Source: CATQHD01 sp965243165
Lineage (GTDB): Bacteria; Actinomycetota; Acidimicrobiia; Spongiisociales; Spongiisociaceae
Length of the DNA: 64,000 bases
Assembly: GCA_965243165.1 (NCBI GenBank)
Contig: OZ251535.1
Coordinates: 2,232,001-2,296,000, forward strand
Direction of reading: 5' to 3'
The notes under the pieces were generated by a model. That model saw only the letters and a program-made list of their open reading frames with translations, was not told the origin of the DNA and did no database searches. Within the stretch, counting starts at the first letter, position 1. Every line of letters begins with the position of its first letter. Below, one piece after another: positions 44,117 to 51,889 of the stretch. The translations under genes were made by a program, and so were the position numbers.

Positions 44117-44307
44117 ACGAGATCATGCCGTTCTTTGAACAATCTCAAGTATTTTACTATATCTTCCGCAACAGCTAGCATTGACATAATTAATGAATGT
44201 GGTTTTTTCGTTTCAGACAATACTATTCCGTCAGCAATTATATTTTCTTTAATATTTCCCTCCCTTGAATAAGTATTAATTTCTATTCTCTGTATATAGA
44301 TATTCAT
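44068..44307 (-). CDS. Low-GC small protein 1, antisense to the CitE 3' end
   Basis: 79 residues, Ile/Lys-rich, no family recognised. The ATG at 44307 has the strong Shine-Dalgarno sequence AGGAAGAG at five bases. About 30% GC in a genome near 68%, so clearly foreign. It overlaps the last 49 bases of the CitE-like gene on the opposite strand. No membrane segment is certain; LAVAEDIVKYLRLFKERH looks amphipathic. It could be an expressed small gene from a mobile element or a chance frame. Confidence 0.42.
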   Translation of the reverse strand: MNIYIQRIEINTYSREGNIKENIIADGIVLSETKKPHSLIMSMLAVAEDIVKYLRLFKERHDLVQMIFPLLELVLKLFS

Positions 44308-44512
44308 TACTCTTCCTTTCTAATAACAGACATCCCAAAAATTTTCAAGACCACCTATTATTATAGAATTACAGATGGCTACCCAGTGTTGGGAGCAACC
44401 GCCGGGTTCGGCAGTCTTGTAGCCACTCAACCATGATACCATACCTTCATTTTAAACTTAGCAGTGGCAAAGGGCCAGGTCATAGGCCTGTAGCCGTAGG
44501 CAACGAGATTCC
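44308..44512. other. Low-GC spacer with a possible structured RNA
   Basis: Gene-free. 44377-44424 can fold into a closed hairpin: GGCTAC pairs with GTAGCC, enclosing CCCA-GTGT-TGGG and GCCG-GGTT-CGGC stem-loops. I do not recognise it as a known RNA. Confidence 0.35.
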
Positions 44513-44728
44513 GACGTCAACGACAGCGCCGCCTCTCACCCCCGCCAGGTTCCCATGGCCAACGAGGTGTTCTCGCCCACCCCCGAAGAGAGGGCCGAGG
44601 CCAGAGACCTACTAGAAGCCTTGGAAGCGAGGCCGACGGCAGGGGGGCGGCGCAACACCGGGGGAAGATGATCAACGCCGCCTCCGCCTGCCTGGCCGAA
44701 AAACATGATTCGGATTGCCGAACGGATA
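44513..44728 (+). pseudogene. Decayed copy of the CitE-like gene 3' end
   Basis: GTCAACGACAGCGCCGCCTCTCACCCCCGCC matches 43592-43624 of the CitE gene in parts and then jumps to sequence matching 43866-44060 (CCAGGTTCCCATGGCCAACGAGG and onward). The jump joins two places that share CACCCCCGCC, so a deletion of about 240 bp by microhomology is likely. Several 1-base indels destroy the frame. The copy ends at the same motif (GCGGATTGC-like) as the intact gene, where low-GC DNA again starts. Confidence 0.75.
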
Positions 44729-44917
44729 TCAAAAGTTTAAAATAACAGATATATCCAACTCAACAGTATTAATATTGTAAATTAACAGTCCAATACAGAT
44801 TGGACAACATTTTTTATTTTTCATGTTTTGCAACATACCATTTATAATTTTCCGCACTTTCAAATTACAGTTTATAGTCTTCATCTTGACGATGAGTTTC
44901 TCGATTGAGGTTAACAT
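44729..44917 (-). CDS. Low-GC small protein 2
   Basis: 62 residues, Lys/Ile/Asn-rich, with a CCPIC motif and a hydrophobic C-terminal half. ATG 44917 has AGGAGCGAGG upstream, a strong Shine-Dalgarno sequence, and lies inside the inverted repeat GAGGTTA-ACA-TAACCTC. It starts beside the pseudogene copy exactly as small protein 1 starts beside the intact CitE gene, though the two proteins share no clear sequence. May be spurious. Confidence 0.38.
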   Translation of the reverse strand: MLTSIEKLIVKMKTINCNLKVRKIINGMLQNMKNKKCCPICIGLLIYNINTVELDISVILNF

Positions 44918-45149
44918 AACCTCGCTCCTTTCCTTCTCCTCAACATTAGCATCAAGGAATCGAAATTATCTGTATGGGCACCCCCCGGCGGGGGCGGGGG
45001 CTTGCTGCCCGCATCCCAGTGTTCCACATCCTACATTACCTGTCAATTACCCATTATATAATGGCCTTTCATTATATAATGGGTATTGTTGCACCTGCAC
45101 TTCTAATTCAATATAACCCGTGGCTACGGATAACAAAACTCAAGGCAGA
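44918..45149. other. Low-GC spacer with an inverted repeat
   Basis: No gene. It contains the 36-bp hairpin at 45049-45084 and merges back into high-GC DNA at the end of the LipB-LipA gene. Confidence 0.5.
45049..45084. repeat. Perfect 15-bp inverted repeat with six-base loop
   Basis: Arms ACCCATTATATAATG and CATTATATAATGGGT around GCCTTT. Each arm is itself built on the palindrome ATTATATAAT, so the site is both an inverted and a near-tandem repeat. No U-tract follows, so a terminator role is unlikely; an operator or recombination site is possible. Confidence 0.7.
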
Positions 45150-46895
45150 TCAACAACTTGCCCCAGTCAGCGTAGCGCTTCCTGCGGCGGCGTCGAGGGA
45201 ATCTCGGGCATGGTATGAAGACCTTACCAGCGGGCCGGACTCTACGTGGGCCAAGCCGATGCGGTGGCCGTAGTCGGCGTAATCGGCGAATTCGTCGGGA
45301 TGGACGTAGCGGTGGACGGGGCGGTGCCGGAGGGTCGGCCGCAGGTACTGGCCGATGGTGACGATGCCGACGCCCACCGCCCGCAGGTCGGAGAGGGCAC
45401 CCAGGATCTCCTCGCGGGTTTCTCCCATTCCGGCGATCAGGCCTGACTTCACCGCTCGGTCTGGGTCGTACCATTTGGCGCGGGCGAGGAGGGCCAGGGA
45501 ACGACCGTAGCCGGCGGCGGTGCGCACCTCCCGCTGCAGCCGCAGGACGGTCTCGGTGTTGTGGTTGAGCACCGCCGGGCCGGCTTCGAGCACCCGCTCC
45601 AAGTCGGCGCGCACGCCCTTGAAGTCGGGGATCAGCACCTCCACGTCGCAGCCGGGGACGCGGCGGCGCACCTCCCGCACGGTCTGGGCGAAGACGGCGG
45701 AGCCGCCGTCGGGGAGGTCGTCGCGGTTGACCGAGGTGATCACCGCATGGCGCAGCCCCATCGCCGCCGCCGCCTCCGCCACCCGCAAGGGTTCTCCCAG
45801 GTCGAGGCCCTGGGGCCGCCCGGTGGTTACGTTGCAGAAGCCGCAGGCCCTGGTGCAGACGCCGCCCAGGATCATCACGGTGGCGGTTCCTTGGCCCCAG
45901 CATTCGTAGATGTTGGGGCACCCGGCCTCCTCGCACACCGTGTGGAGGTCGAGGCCGCGCATCAGGGAGGCCAGCCGCTGGTACTCCTCCCCGAAATGGG
46001 CGGTTACTTTCATCCAGGGCGGGCGGGCCGGTTCGCCTTCCAGCCGTTTGCCGATGGCCACCGGAACGGCCGAGCGGCCCTGCGGGGAGAAGGTCCCCGC
46101 CGCCAGCAGCCGGTCCACCTCGTAGGAGCGGGGGCGGCCCTGGCCGCGGGTGAAGGCGCCCAGTTGTATCTCGCGGCGGGCGTATCCGAACACTTCCGCA
46201 AACCGGGGCGCCAAGGCCTCCACCGCCTCCTCGATGGAGACCGGACGCCCGGCCAGCTCGGTCAGGGAAGTTACCGGGCGGCCGGTGAGGCCGCAGGGGT
46301 TCATGTTGGCGAAATAGGACATGTCGGGGTCGACGTTGAGGGCGAAGCCGTGCATGGTCGTCCGGCGGGACACCCGCACCCCTATCGCCGCCGCCTTCCC
46401 GCGGGCGGTCCACACCCCCGTAACGCCCTCCTCCCGCCAGGCTTCCACCCCGAATCCGGCCAGGGTGCGGATCAGAACCTCCTCCAACGCCCGCACGTAG
46501 GGGACGATCTTGCGGGTGTCGGCCAAGAGCAGGATCGGATAGCCGACCAGCTGGCCCGGCCCGTGGTAGGTGATGTCGCCGCCCCGGTCTATGTCGAAGC
46601 GGCCGGCCCCCGCCTCGGCCAGGTCTTCCTCGGAGACCAGCAGGTTGGCGGGGTCGCCGTTGCGGCCCATCGTGTAGACGTGGGGGTGCTCCTGGAGCAG
46701 CAGATAGTCGGCGCCGGCCCTCCCCTGATGCCGCCCTTCCCAGAAAGCCCGCTGCAGGTCCCAGGCTTCTTCGTAGGCGAGGCGGCCCAGCCACCTGATG
46801 CGCAGCAGGGCCGGGTCGGCCGCTATGCCCCGGTGCGGGCCCGACCCGTTGGGGCCGCCGCCGCCGGGGGTGGTCAGATCAGGTGCTGTTCCCAA
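45150..46895 (-). CDS. lipB-lipA: LipB-LipA fusion: octanoyltransferase and lipoyl synthase in one chain
   Basis: 581 residues with no stop between the two enzymes. The LipB half (about 30-245) has HPHVYTMGRNGDPANLL, RGGDITYHGPGQLVGYPI, Lys167 in GKAAAIGV and the catalytic Cys201 in MNPCGLTG. The LipA half (about 280-575) has the auxiliary cluster C321-x4-C326-x5-C332, the radical-SAM triad C347-x3-C351-x2-C354 and the C-terminal RSSYHA. LipB moves octanoate from ACP to the lipoyl domain; LipA inserts two sulfurs. TTG 46895 has GGAG upstream and overlaps the E2 gene by 22 bases, so E2, its cofactor transfer and synthesis are coupled. Confidence 0.88.
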   Translation of the reverse strand: MGTAPDLTTPGGGGPNGSGPHRGIAADPALLRIRWLGRLAYEEAWDLQRAFWEGRHQGRAGADYLLLQEHPHVYTMGRNGDPANLLVSEEDLAEAGAGRFDIDRGGDITYHGPGQLVGYPILLLADTRKIVPYVRALEEVLIRTLAGFGVEAWREEGVTGVWTARGKAAAIGVRVSRRTTMHGFALNVDPDMSYFANMNPCGLTGRPVTSLTELAGRPVSIEEAVEALAPRFAEVFGYARREIQLGAFTRGQGRPRSYEVDRLLAAGTFSPQGRSAVPVAIGKRLEGEPARPPWMKVTAHFGEEYQRLASLMRGLDLHTVCEEAGCPNIYECWGQGTATVMILGGVCTRACGFCNVTTGRPQGLDLGEPLRVAEAAAAMGLRHAVITSVNRDDLPDGGSAVFAQTVREVRRRVPGCDVEVLIPDFKGVRADLERVLEAGPAVLNHNTETVLRLQREVRTAAGYGRSLALLARAKWYDPDRAVKSGLIAGMGETREEILGALSDLRAVGVGIVTIGQYLRPTLRHRPVHRYVHPDEFADYADYGHRIGLAHVESGPLVRSSYHARDSLDAAAGSATLTGASC

Positions 46896-48205
46896 TCCCA
46901 GGTCTCCAGATTGTCTTTGATCCGGCGGAGGAACAGCACCGCGGTGGAACCGTCGAAGGCCCGATGGTCCCACGACAGGCCCAGATAGCCGATGGGCCGG
47001 ACGGCGATGGCGTCCCCGCCGTCGGGGGCGGTGATCACCTTGGGCCGCTTGGCGACCGTGTCCGTGGAGAGGATGGCCACGTTGGGGGTGTTGATGACCG
47101 GGGCGGACATGAAAGAGCCGTAGGGTCCGGGGTTGGTGATGGTGAAGGTGCTGCGGGCCACGTCTTCCGGCCGCAGACCGCCGGACCGGGCCCGGTCGGC
47201 CGCGTCCCTGATCCGGCGGGCCAAAACCCGCAAGGTGAGGTCGTCGGCGCCCTTGATGGCGGCCACCACCAGGCCGTCCTGGTTCAGGTCGACGGCGATG
47301 CCCAGGTCGACGGCCCGCCGGAAGACGGCGGTGCGGCTCTCGAGGTCGAAGGTGCTGTTGACCACCGGGAACTCCCGGAGAGCGTCCATCACCGCCCGGG
47401 CGATGAAGGGCAGGTAGGTGAGGGAGAAACCCTCCCTTTCCTTGAAGGCCCGGCGGTGGGCCTGGCGCACCTTCTCCACGCCCAGGTAGTCGACCTCCAT
47501 GGAGGTCCACACGTGGGCGGCGGTCTGCAGGGACTTGACCATGTTGGCGGCGATGCGCACCCGCAGACGGCTCAGCTTGCGGGTCTCTTCTTCTTGAACT
47601 GCCTGCACTGCGGCGGGCTCGGCCGCAGCTGCGGGGGCCGGCGCGGCGGCGGGCGGGGCCTCGGAGAGCGGTTGGAGATCCCTGCGTTCTATGTAGGCGA
47701 GCACGTCGTTGCGGGTGACCCGGCCGTCCCGTCCGGTGCCCTGGACGGCGGTGGGGTCGATGCCGTGCTCGCGGGCCAGCTTGCGCACCACCGGAGAGAA
47801 GAAGGCGGCCCCGCCGGCGGCCGGGGGCTTCGCCTCGGCGGGGGGCGGAGGCGGGGGCGGGGAAGGCGGCGCTTCTTCGTCTTCTCGGGCGGCGGCTTCG
47901 GGCGCGGGCGGCGGAGGTCCGGCGGCCTCCTCCGGCGGCGGGGCAGCGGCGGCGGAGACCTCTTCGCCCTCTCCGGCGATGACCGCCATGGCGGTGCCCA
48001 CCTCGATCGTGGCGCCTTCGTCCACCAGGATCTCGGCCACCACCCCCGAAACCGGCGAGGACACCTCGGTGTCCACCTTGTCGGTGGATATCTCCACTAT
48101 CGGCTCGTCCAAGGCGATCGAATCCCCCACCTGCTTCATCCAGCGGAGCACCGTGCCCTCGGTGACGGTCTCACCCAACTGCGGCATCGATACTGTGGTC
48201 GACAT
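46874..48205 (-). CDS. 2-oxo acid dehydrogenase E2 (dihydrolipoyl acyltransferase)
   Basis: 443 residues. One lipoyl domain with the lipoylated Lys43 in EISTDKVDTEVSSP; a Pro/Ala/Glu-rich swinging linker (about 78-130); a peripheral subunit-binding domain (VVRKLAREHGIDPTAVQGTGRDG); a second linker; and the catalytic core ending in LSWDHRAFDGSTAV (HxxxDG). Which complex (pyruvate, 2-oxoglutarate or branched-chain) cannot be decided, because no E1 gene is in the window. It lies 40 bases after lpd and overlaps lipB-lipA, forming an E3-E2-LipBA operon. Confidence 0.92.
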   Translation of the reverse strand: MSTTVSMPQLGETVTEGTVLRWMKQVGDSIALDEPIVEISTDKVDTEVSSPVSGVVAEILVDEGATIEVGTAMAVIAGEGEEVSAAAAPPPEEAAGPPPPAPEAAAREDEEAPPSPPPPPPPAEAKPPAAGGAAFFSPVVRKLAREHGIDPTAVQGTGRDGRVTRNDVLAYIERRDLQPLSEAPPAAAPAPAAAAEPAAVQAVQEEETRKLSRLRVRIAANMVKSLQTAAHVWTSMEVDYLGVEKVRQAHRRAFKEREGFSLTYLPFIARAVMDALREFPVVNSTFDLESRTAVFRRAVDLGIAVDLNQDGLVVAAIKGADDLTLRVLARRIRDAADRARSGGLRPEDVARSTFTITNPGPYGSFMSAPVINTPNVAILSTDTVAKRPKVITAPDGGDAIAVRPIGYLGLSWDHRAFDGSTAVLFLRRIKDNLETWDWEQHLI

Positions 48206-48245
48206 CTTTCACCTCTTCCCGGGTCTGTCTTCGCGTCTGTTCAGT

Positions 48246-49631
48246 TCAGTGGAGCGGGCGCCCGGCGGCGGCCATCAACCCCTCCCCCACCGCTTCGCTC
48301 AAGGTGGGGTGGGCGTGGACGAACGCCGCCGCCTCCTCCGGCAGCGCCTCCCAGCCCACCATGTACATCAGCTCGTGGATGATCTCCCCGGCCTGGGGGC
48401 CGACCGCCGCCGCCCCTGCGATCGGGCCGCCCGCCTCGTTCACGATGCGGACGAAGCCTTGGTGCTTGCCGATGATCCGGGCGCGGCCCACCCCGGCGAA
48501 CGGTTGGTCGTGCACCTCCACGTCGAGGCCCTCCGCCTCGGCCCGGGCCTCGGTCATCCCTACGGACGCCACCTCTGGATGGGTGTACACCACGCTGGGC
48601 ACGGCGCGGTAGTCGACCGGGGCGGGGCCGGCGCCGGCGATGAAGGAAACGGCGGCGACGGCCTCGGCGAAGGCGGCGTGGGCCAGGCCGGGCGTTCCAG
48701 CCGCTATGTCGCCCACCGCGAACACGCCCGGCTCGGCGGTCTGGCAAGTGTCCGAGTCGGTTTTGATGAACCCCCGCTCGGTCTCGACCCGGACGGTTTC
48801 GAGGCCCAGGTCGGAGGTGGCGGGGCTGCGGCCCACCGCCACCAGCACGGTGTCCACTTCTGGTTCCTCCCCGGCTTGGGCCGCGCCGGCGGAAGCCGAC
48901 AGGGTGATGCGGCGGCCCCACCGGCTGATCTTCGCCCCGGCGCCGAGGAAGAAACTCACCCCCCGGCGTTCGAGCTGTTTCTGGAGCTCCGCGGCGACGG
49001 GCGGGTCGAACCCGGGCAGGATCTGGTCCATCATCTCGAAGACGAACACCTCGCTGCCTACATCAGCCAGCAGGCTGGCGAACTCGCAGCCGACGATGCC
49101 GCCGCCCACGATCCCCACCCGCTCCGGGCGCTCCGGCCAGTCGAGGGCGTGGTCGGAGCTGACGATGCGCTCCCCGTCGAAGGGGAAACCCGGCAGGGCG
49201 GCCGGGGCGCCGCCGACGGCCAGCACGATGTTGCGCCCTTCCAGCAGGCGGCCGCCGTCGGGGCCTTGCACCTGGACCTTGCCGGGGCCGGCCAGGCGGC
49301 CGTGTCCGTTCACCACCTCCACCTTGCGGCGGCGCAGCAGGCCGGAGACCCCCCGCACCAACCCCGCCACGATCTTGTCCTTGCGGGCCAGGGCGGCGGG
49401 CCATTCGAAGCTCGGCTCGGAGGTCACGACCCCGAACTCGCCCGCCGAGCGCACCGTGGTGTAGACCTCGGCGGCCTGGAGCCAGCTCTTGGCCGGAATG
49501 CAGCCCCGCAGCAGGCAGGTTCCGCCCAGCCCGTCCCGCTCCACCAGCGCAACCGAGAGGTCGAAGTTGGCGGCGTAGAGGGCGGCGCCGTAGCCGCCGG
49601 GGCCTCCGCCGATGATTATCAGGTCGTACAC
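48246..49631 (-). CDS. lpdA: Dihydrolipoamide dehydrogenase (E3)
   Basis: 461-residue FAD flavoprotein that reoxidises E2 dihydrolipoyl groups with NAD. FAD motif IIIGGGPGGYGAALYA, redox disulfide C39-x4-C44 (GGTCLLRGCIPAK), NAD motif VGIVGGGIVGCEFASLLADVG, ATSDLGLETV and VFAVGDIAAGTPGLAHAAFAE. The C-terminal catalytic His-Glu pair appears as HAHPTLSEAVGE. GTG start with no Shine-Dalgarno sequence. First gene of the E3-E2-LipBA operon. Confidence 0.95.
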   Translation of the reverse strand: MYDLIIIGGGPGGYGAALYAANFDLSVALVERDGLGGTCLLRGCIPAKSWLQAAEVYTTVRSAGEFGVVTSEPSFEWPAALARKDKIVAGLVRGVSGLLRRRKVEVVNGHGRLAGPGKVQVQGPDGGRLLEGRNIVLAVGGAPAALPGFPFDGERIVSSDHALDWPERPERVGIVGGGIVGCEFASLLADVGSEVFVFEMMDQILPGFDPPVAAELQKQLERRGVSFFLGAGAKISRWGRRITLSASAGAAQAGEEPEVDTVLVAVGRSPATSDLGLETVRVETERGFIKTDSDTCQTAEPGVFAVGDIAAGTPGLAHAAFAEAVAAVSFIAGAGPAPVDYRAVPSVVYTHPEVASVGMTEARAEAEGLDVEVHDQPFAGVGRARIIGKHQGFVRIVNEAGGPIAGAAAVGPQAGEIIHELMYMVGWEALPEEAAAFVHAHPTLSEAVGEGLMAAAGRPLH

Positions 49632-49778
49632 AAAGGGTGAGGGTAATACATGCGCCGCCCGGGCCGGAACGTACCCGGGGCGCTCTCACTCTGTTCTTAA
49701 GAGGAAGTCCGATAATCTGGACGGCAACCCGTCCGCCTCGATATTCGGGGGAGGCCGGACCCCGGCCCGGAGTCGAAC

Positions 49779-50465
49779 ATGCCCAGCACACGGATCCTGA
49801 TAGCCGAAGACGACCGGGCGGTCCGGGAGGCCCTCGACCGGGCCCTGCGCCTCGAAGGGTACGAGACCAGCCTGGCCGCCCACGGATCCGAGGCGCTGGA
49901 AGTGCTCGAGCGGGGCGGGCAGGTCGACGCCATCGTCCTCGACATCCTCATGCCCTTCGTGAACGGGTTGGACGTCTGCCGGAAGCTCCGGTCCCGGGGC
50001 GACCGCACGCCCGTCCTCATGCTCACCGCCCGCCACGAGGTGGGCGACCGGGTGGCCGGCCTCGACGCCGGGGCCGACGACTACCTGACCAAGCCGTTCG
50101 CCTTGGACGAGCTGCTGGCCCGCATCCGGGCTCTCCTGCGGCGGGCCAGCCCCCCGCCCGAGGCCGGAGTCCTGCGTTACCAGGACCTGGAGCTGGACCC
50201 GAACAGCCGCCGGGCCCGCCGGGGCGGCCGGCTTATCGACCTGACCAAGACCGAGTACGACCTGTTGGAGCTGCTGATGATCAACGCCGAGGTCGTCCTG
50301 CAGCGCGACCTCATCTACGAACGGATCTGGGACATCCACTTCGAGACCACCTCCAACTCCTTGGACGTGTACATCGGGTACCTGCGCCGGAAGATCGAAG
50401 ACGAAGGGGAAACCCGCCTGATCCACACCGTCCGGGGGGTCGGCTACGTCCTGCGGGAACGATGA
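49779..50465 (+). CDS. OmpR-family response regulator
   Basis: 228 residues. The receiver domain has acidic EDDR, phospho-acceptor Asp55 in VLDILMP, and Lys in DDYLTKPF. The winged-helix DNA-binding domain ends LDVYIGYLRRKIEDEGETRLIHTVRGVGYVLR. Close in form to MprA/MtrA-type regulators of actinobacteria. Divergent from lpdA. Its stop overlaps the kinase ATG. Confidence 0.93.
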   Translation: MPSTRILIAEDDRAVREALDRALRLEGYETSLAAHGSEALEVLERGGQVDAIVLDILMPFVNGLDVCRKLRSRGDRTPVLMLTARHEVGDRVAGLDAGADDYLTKPFALDELLARIRALLRRASPPPEAGVLRYQDLELDPNSRRARRGGRLIDLTKTEYDLLELLMINAEVVLQRDLIYERIWDIHFETTSNSLDVYIGYLRRKIEDEGETRLIHTVRGVGYVLRER

Positions 50466-51856
50466 GCCTGCGCTGGCGCTTCGCCCTTCTGTTCGCCGGC
50501 GGCGCCGTCCTGGCCACCGCCCTGGCGGCCGTTGCCGCCTTCGTGACCACCAGCCGGGCCCTGTACGCCGAGATCGACTCGCATCTGGTGGAGCGGGCCG
50601 CTCTGGCCGCCTCTTTCCCGTTCGTGGAGGAGCTGGAGGAAACCGCCTTCCATGACCCGGTGGAGTTCGAGGTGCGGGAGAAGATCGAGAGCCAGGAGGC
50701 GTTGAAGAGGGAATACCGGAACCAGGAGCTGTGGAAGGACCTGTTCGGCGCCGACTCCGTTTTCCAGTGGTCCGACCTCGAATCGGGCCGGCCGCTGCTT
50801 TTCATGGGCCGGGCGCCCCTCCTGCCCGTCTTCGACCCGGTAACGATCCGGCGCCCCTACCGCTTCGACACGGTGAGGATCGGAGAAACCCCCTACCGGA
50901 TGCTGACCACCCGGGCGACCCCGCGCTCGGTGATCCAGATCGCCCGCAACATCAGCGAACAGGAGGAAGTCCTGGCCCTGCTCGGCTTCCGCTTCCTCCT
51001 GATCGGCCTGCTGGTGGCGGCGGCGGCGGGCGGCGGCGGGTGGCTCATGGCCCGCCGGGTTACCCGCCCGGTGGAGATACTCACCGAGGCAGCGGCCGAG
51101 GTGGCCAAGACCCGGGAGCTGCTCGAGCCGATCGACACCGGGGCGGCCGGCGAGGTGGGCCGTCTGGCCGACAGCTTCAACAGCATGATCTCGGCGCTCC
51201 GCGACTCCCGCACCCAGCAGCGCCGCCTCATCCAGAACGCCAGCCACGAGCTGAGGACTCCGCTGGCCAGCCTGCGCACCAACATCGAGGTGCTGGAGCG
51301 GGCCGAAGAGCTGGAACCCGAAGAACGGCGCCGGATGCTGGCCGACATCCACCATGAGCTGAAGGAGCTGACCACCCTGGTGATCGAGCTGGTGGACCTG
51401 GCTTCCGAACAGTCGCAGGCGCCGGACGAGCCCGCCCGGACCCTCGACTTGGCACAGACCGCCCGGGCCTCGGCGGAGCGCGCCTCCCGCCGCACCCAGC
51501 GGACGATCCGGGTAACCGGGGAAGGGGCCTCCGTAGAGGCCAGGCCGGGGGCCCTCCAACGGGCGGTCGACAACCTGTTGGACAACGCCCTCAAATGGGG
51601 TCCGCCCGGCCAAGCGGTCGAGATCGCCCTGTCGGGCGGGGAGCTGACGGTCCGAGACCGCGGGCCGGGCATCCCCGAAGACGACCTGCCCTACGTGTTC
51701 GACCGGTTCTACCGGGCCGCCGAAGCCCGCTCCCGGCCGGGGTCGGGGCTGGGCCTGTCCATCGTCAAGGAGATCGCGGAGAGCCACGGCGGGCGGGTGC
51801 ATGCCGCCAACCACCCCGGCGGCGGCGCCCTGGTCGGCTTCACCCTCCCCGTCTGA
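50462..51856 (+). CDS. Sensor histidine kinase (MprB-like)
   Basis: 464 residues. Transmembrane segments at about residues 8-28 and 172-194 enclose a 140-residue extracytoplasmic sensor. The HAMP domain follows (RRVTRPVEILTEAAAEV). H-box NASHELRTPLASL with phospho-acceptor His262, then N-box DNLLDNALKWG, G-boxes DRGPGIPEDD and GSGLGLSIVKEI. The ATGA overlap with the response regulator shows a cognate pair. MprAB-type systems answer envelope stress (family knowledge); the stimulus here is unknown. Confidence 0.93.
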   Translation: MSLRWRFALLFAGGAVLATALAAVAAFVTTSRALYAEIDSHLVERAALAASFPFVEELEETAFHDPVEFEVREKIESQEALKREYRNQELWKDLFGADSVFQWSDLESGRPLLFMGRAPLLPVFDPVTIRRPYRFDTVRIGETPYRMLTTRATPRSVIQIARNISEQEEVLALLGFRFLLIGLLVAAAAGGGGWLMARRVTRPVEILTEAAAEVAKTRELLEPIDTGAAGEVGRLADSFNSMISALRDSRTQQRRLIQNASHELRTPLASLRTNIEVLERAEELEPEERRRMLADIHHELKELTTLVIELVDLASEQSQAPDEPARTLDLAQTARASAERASRRTQRTIRVTGEGASVEARPGALQRAVDNLLDNALKWGPPGQAVEIALSGGELTVRDRGPGIPEDDLPYVFDRFYRAAEARSRPGSGLGLSIVKEIAESHGGRVHAANHPGGGALVGFTLPV

Positions 51857-51889
51857 CCCGAACCGAGAGCGGCCTGCGGCTCGAACCCT

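Noticed and set aside
44370..44430. tRNA-like GGTTCG in the low-GC spacer
   Set aside because: No acceptor, D-arm or anticodon arm of tRNA geometry can be drawn; kept only as a weak structured-RNA idea.
45124..46794. 556-codon frame overlapping lipB-lipA
   Set aside because: Shadow frame; the LipB and LipA catalytic residues lie in the other frame.
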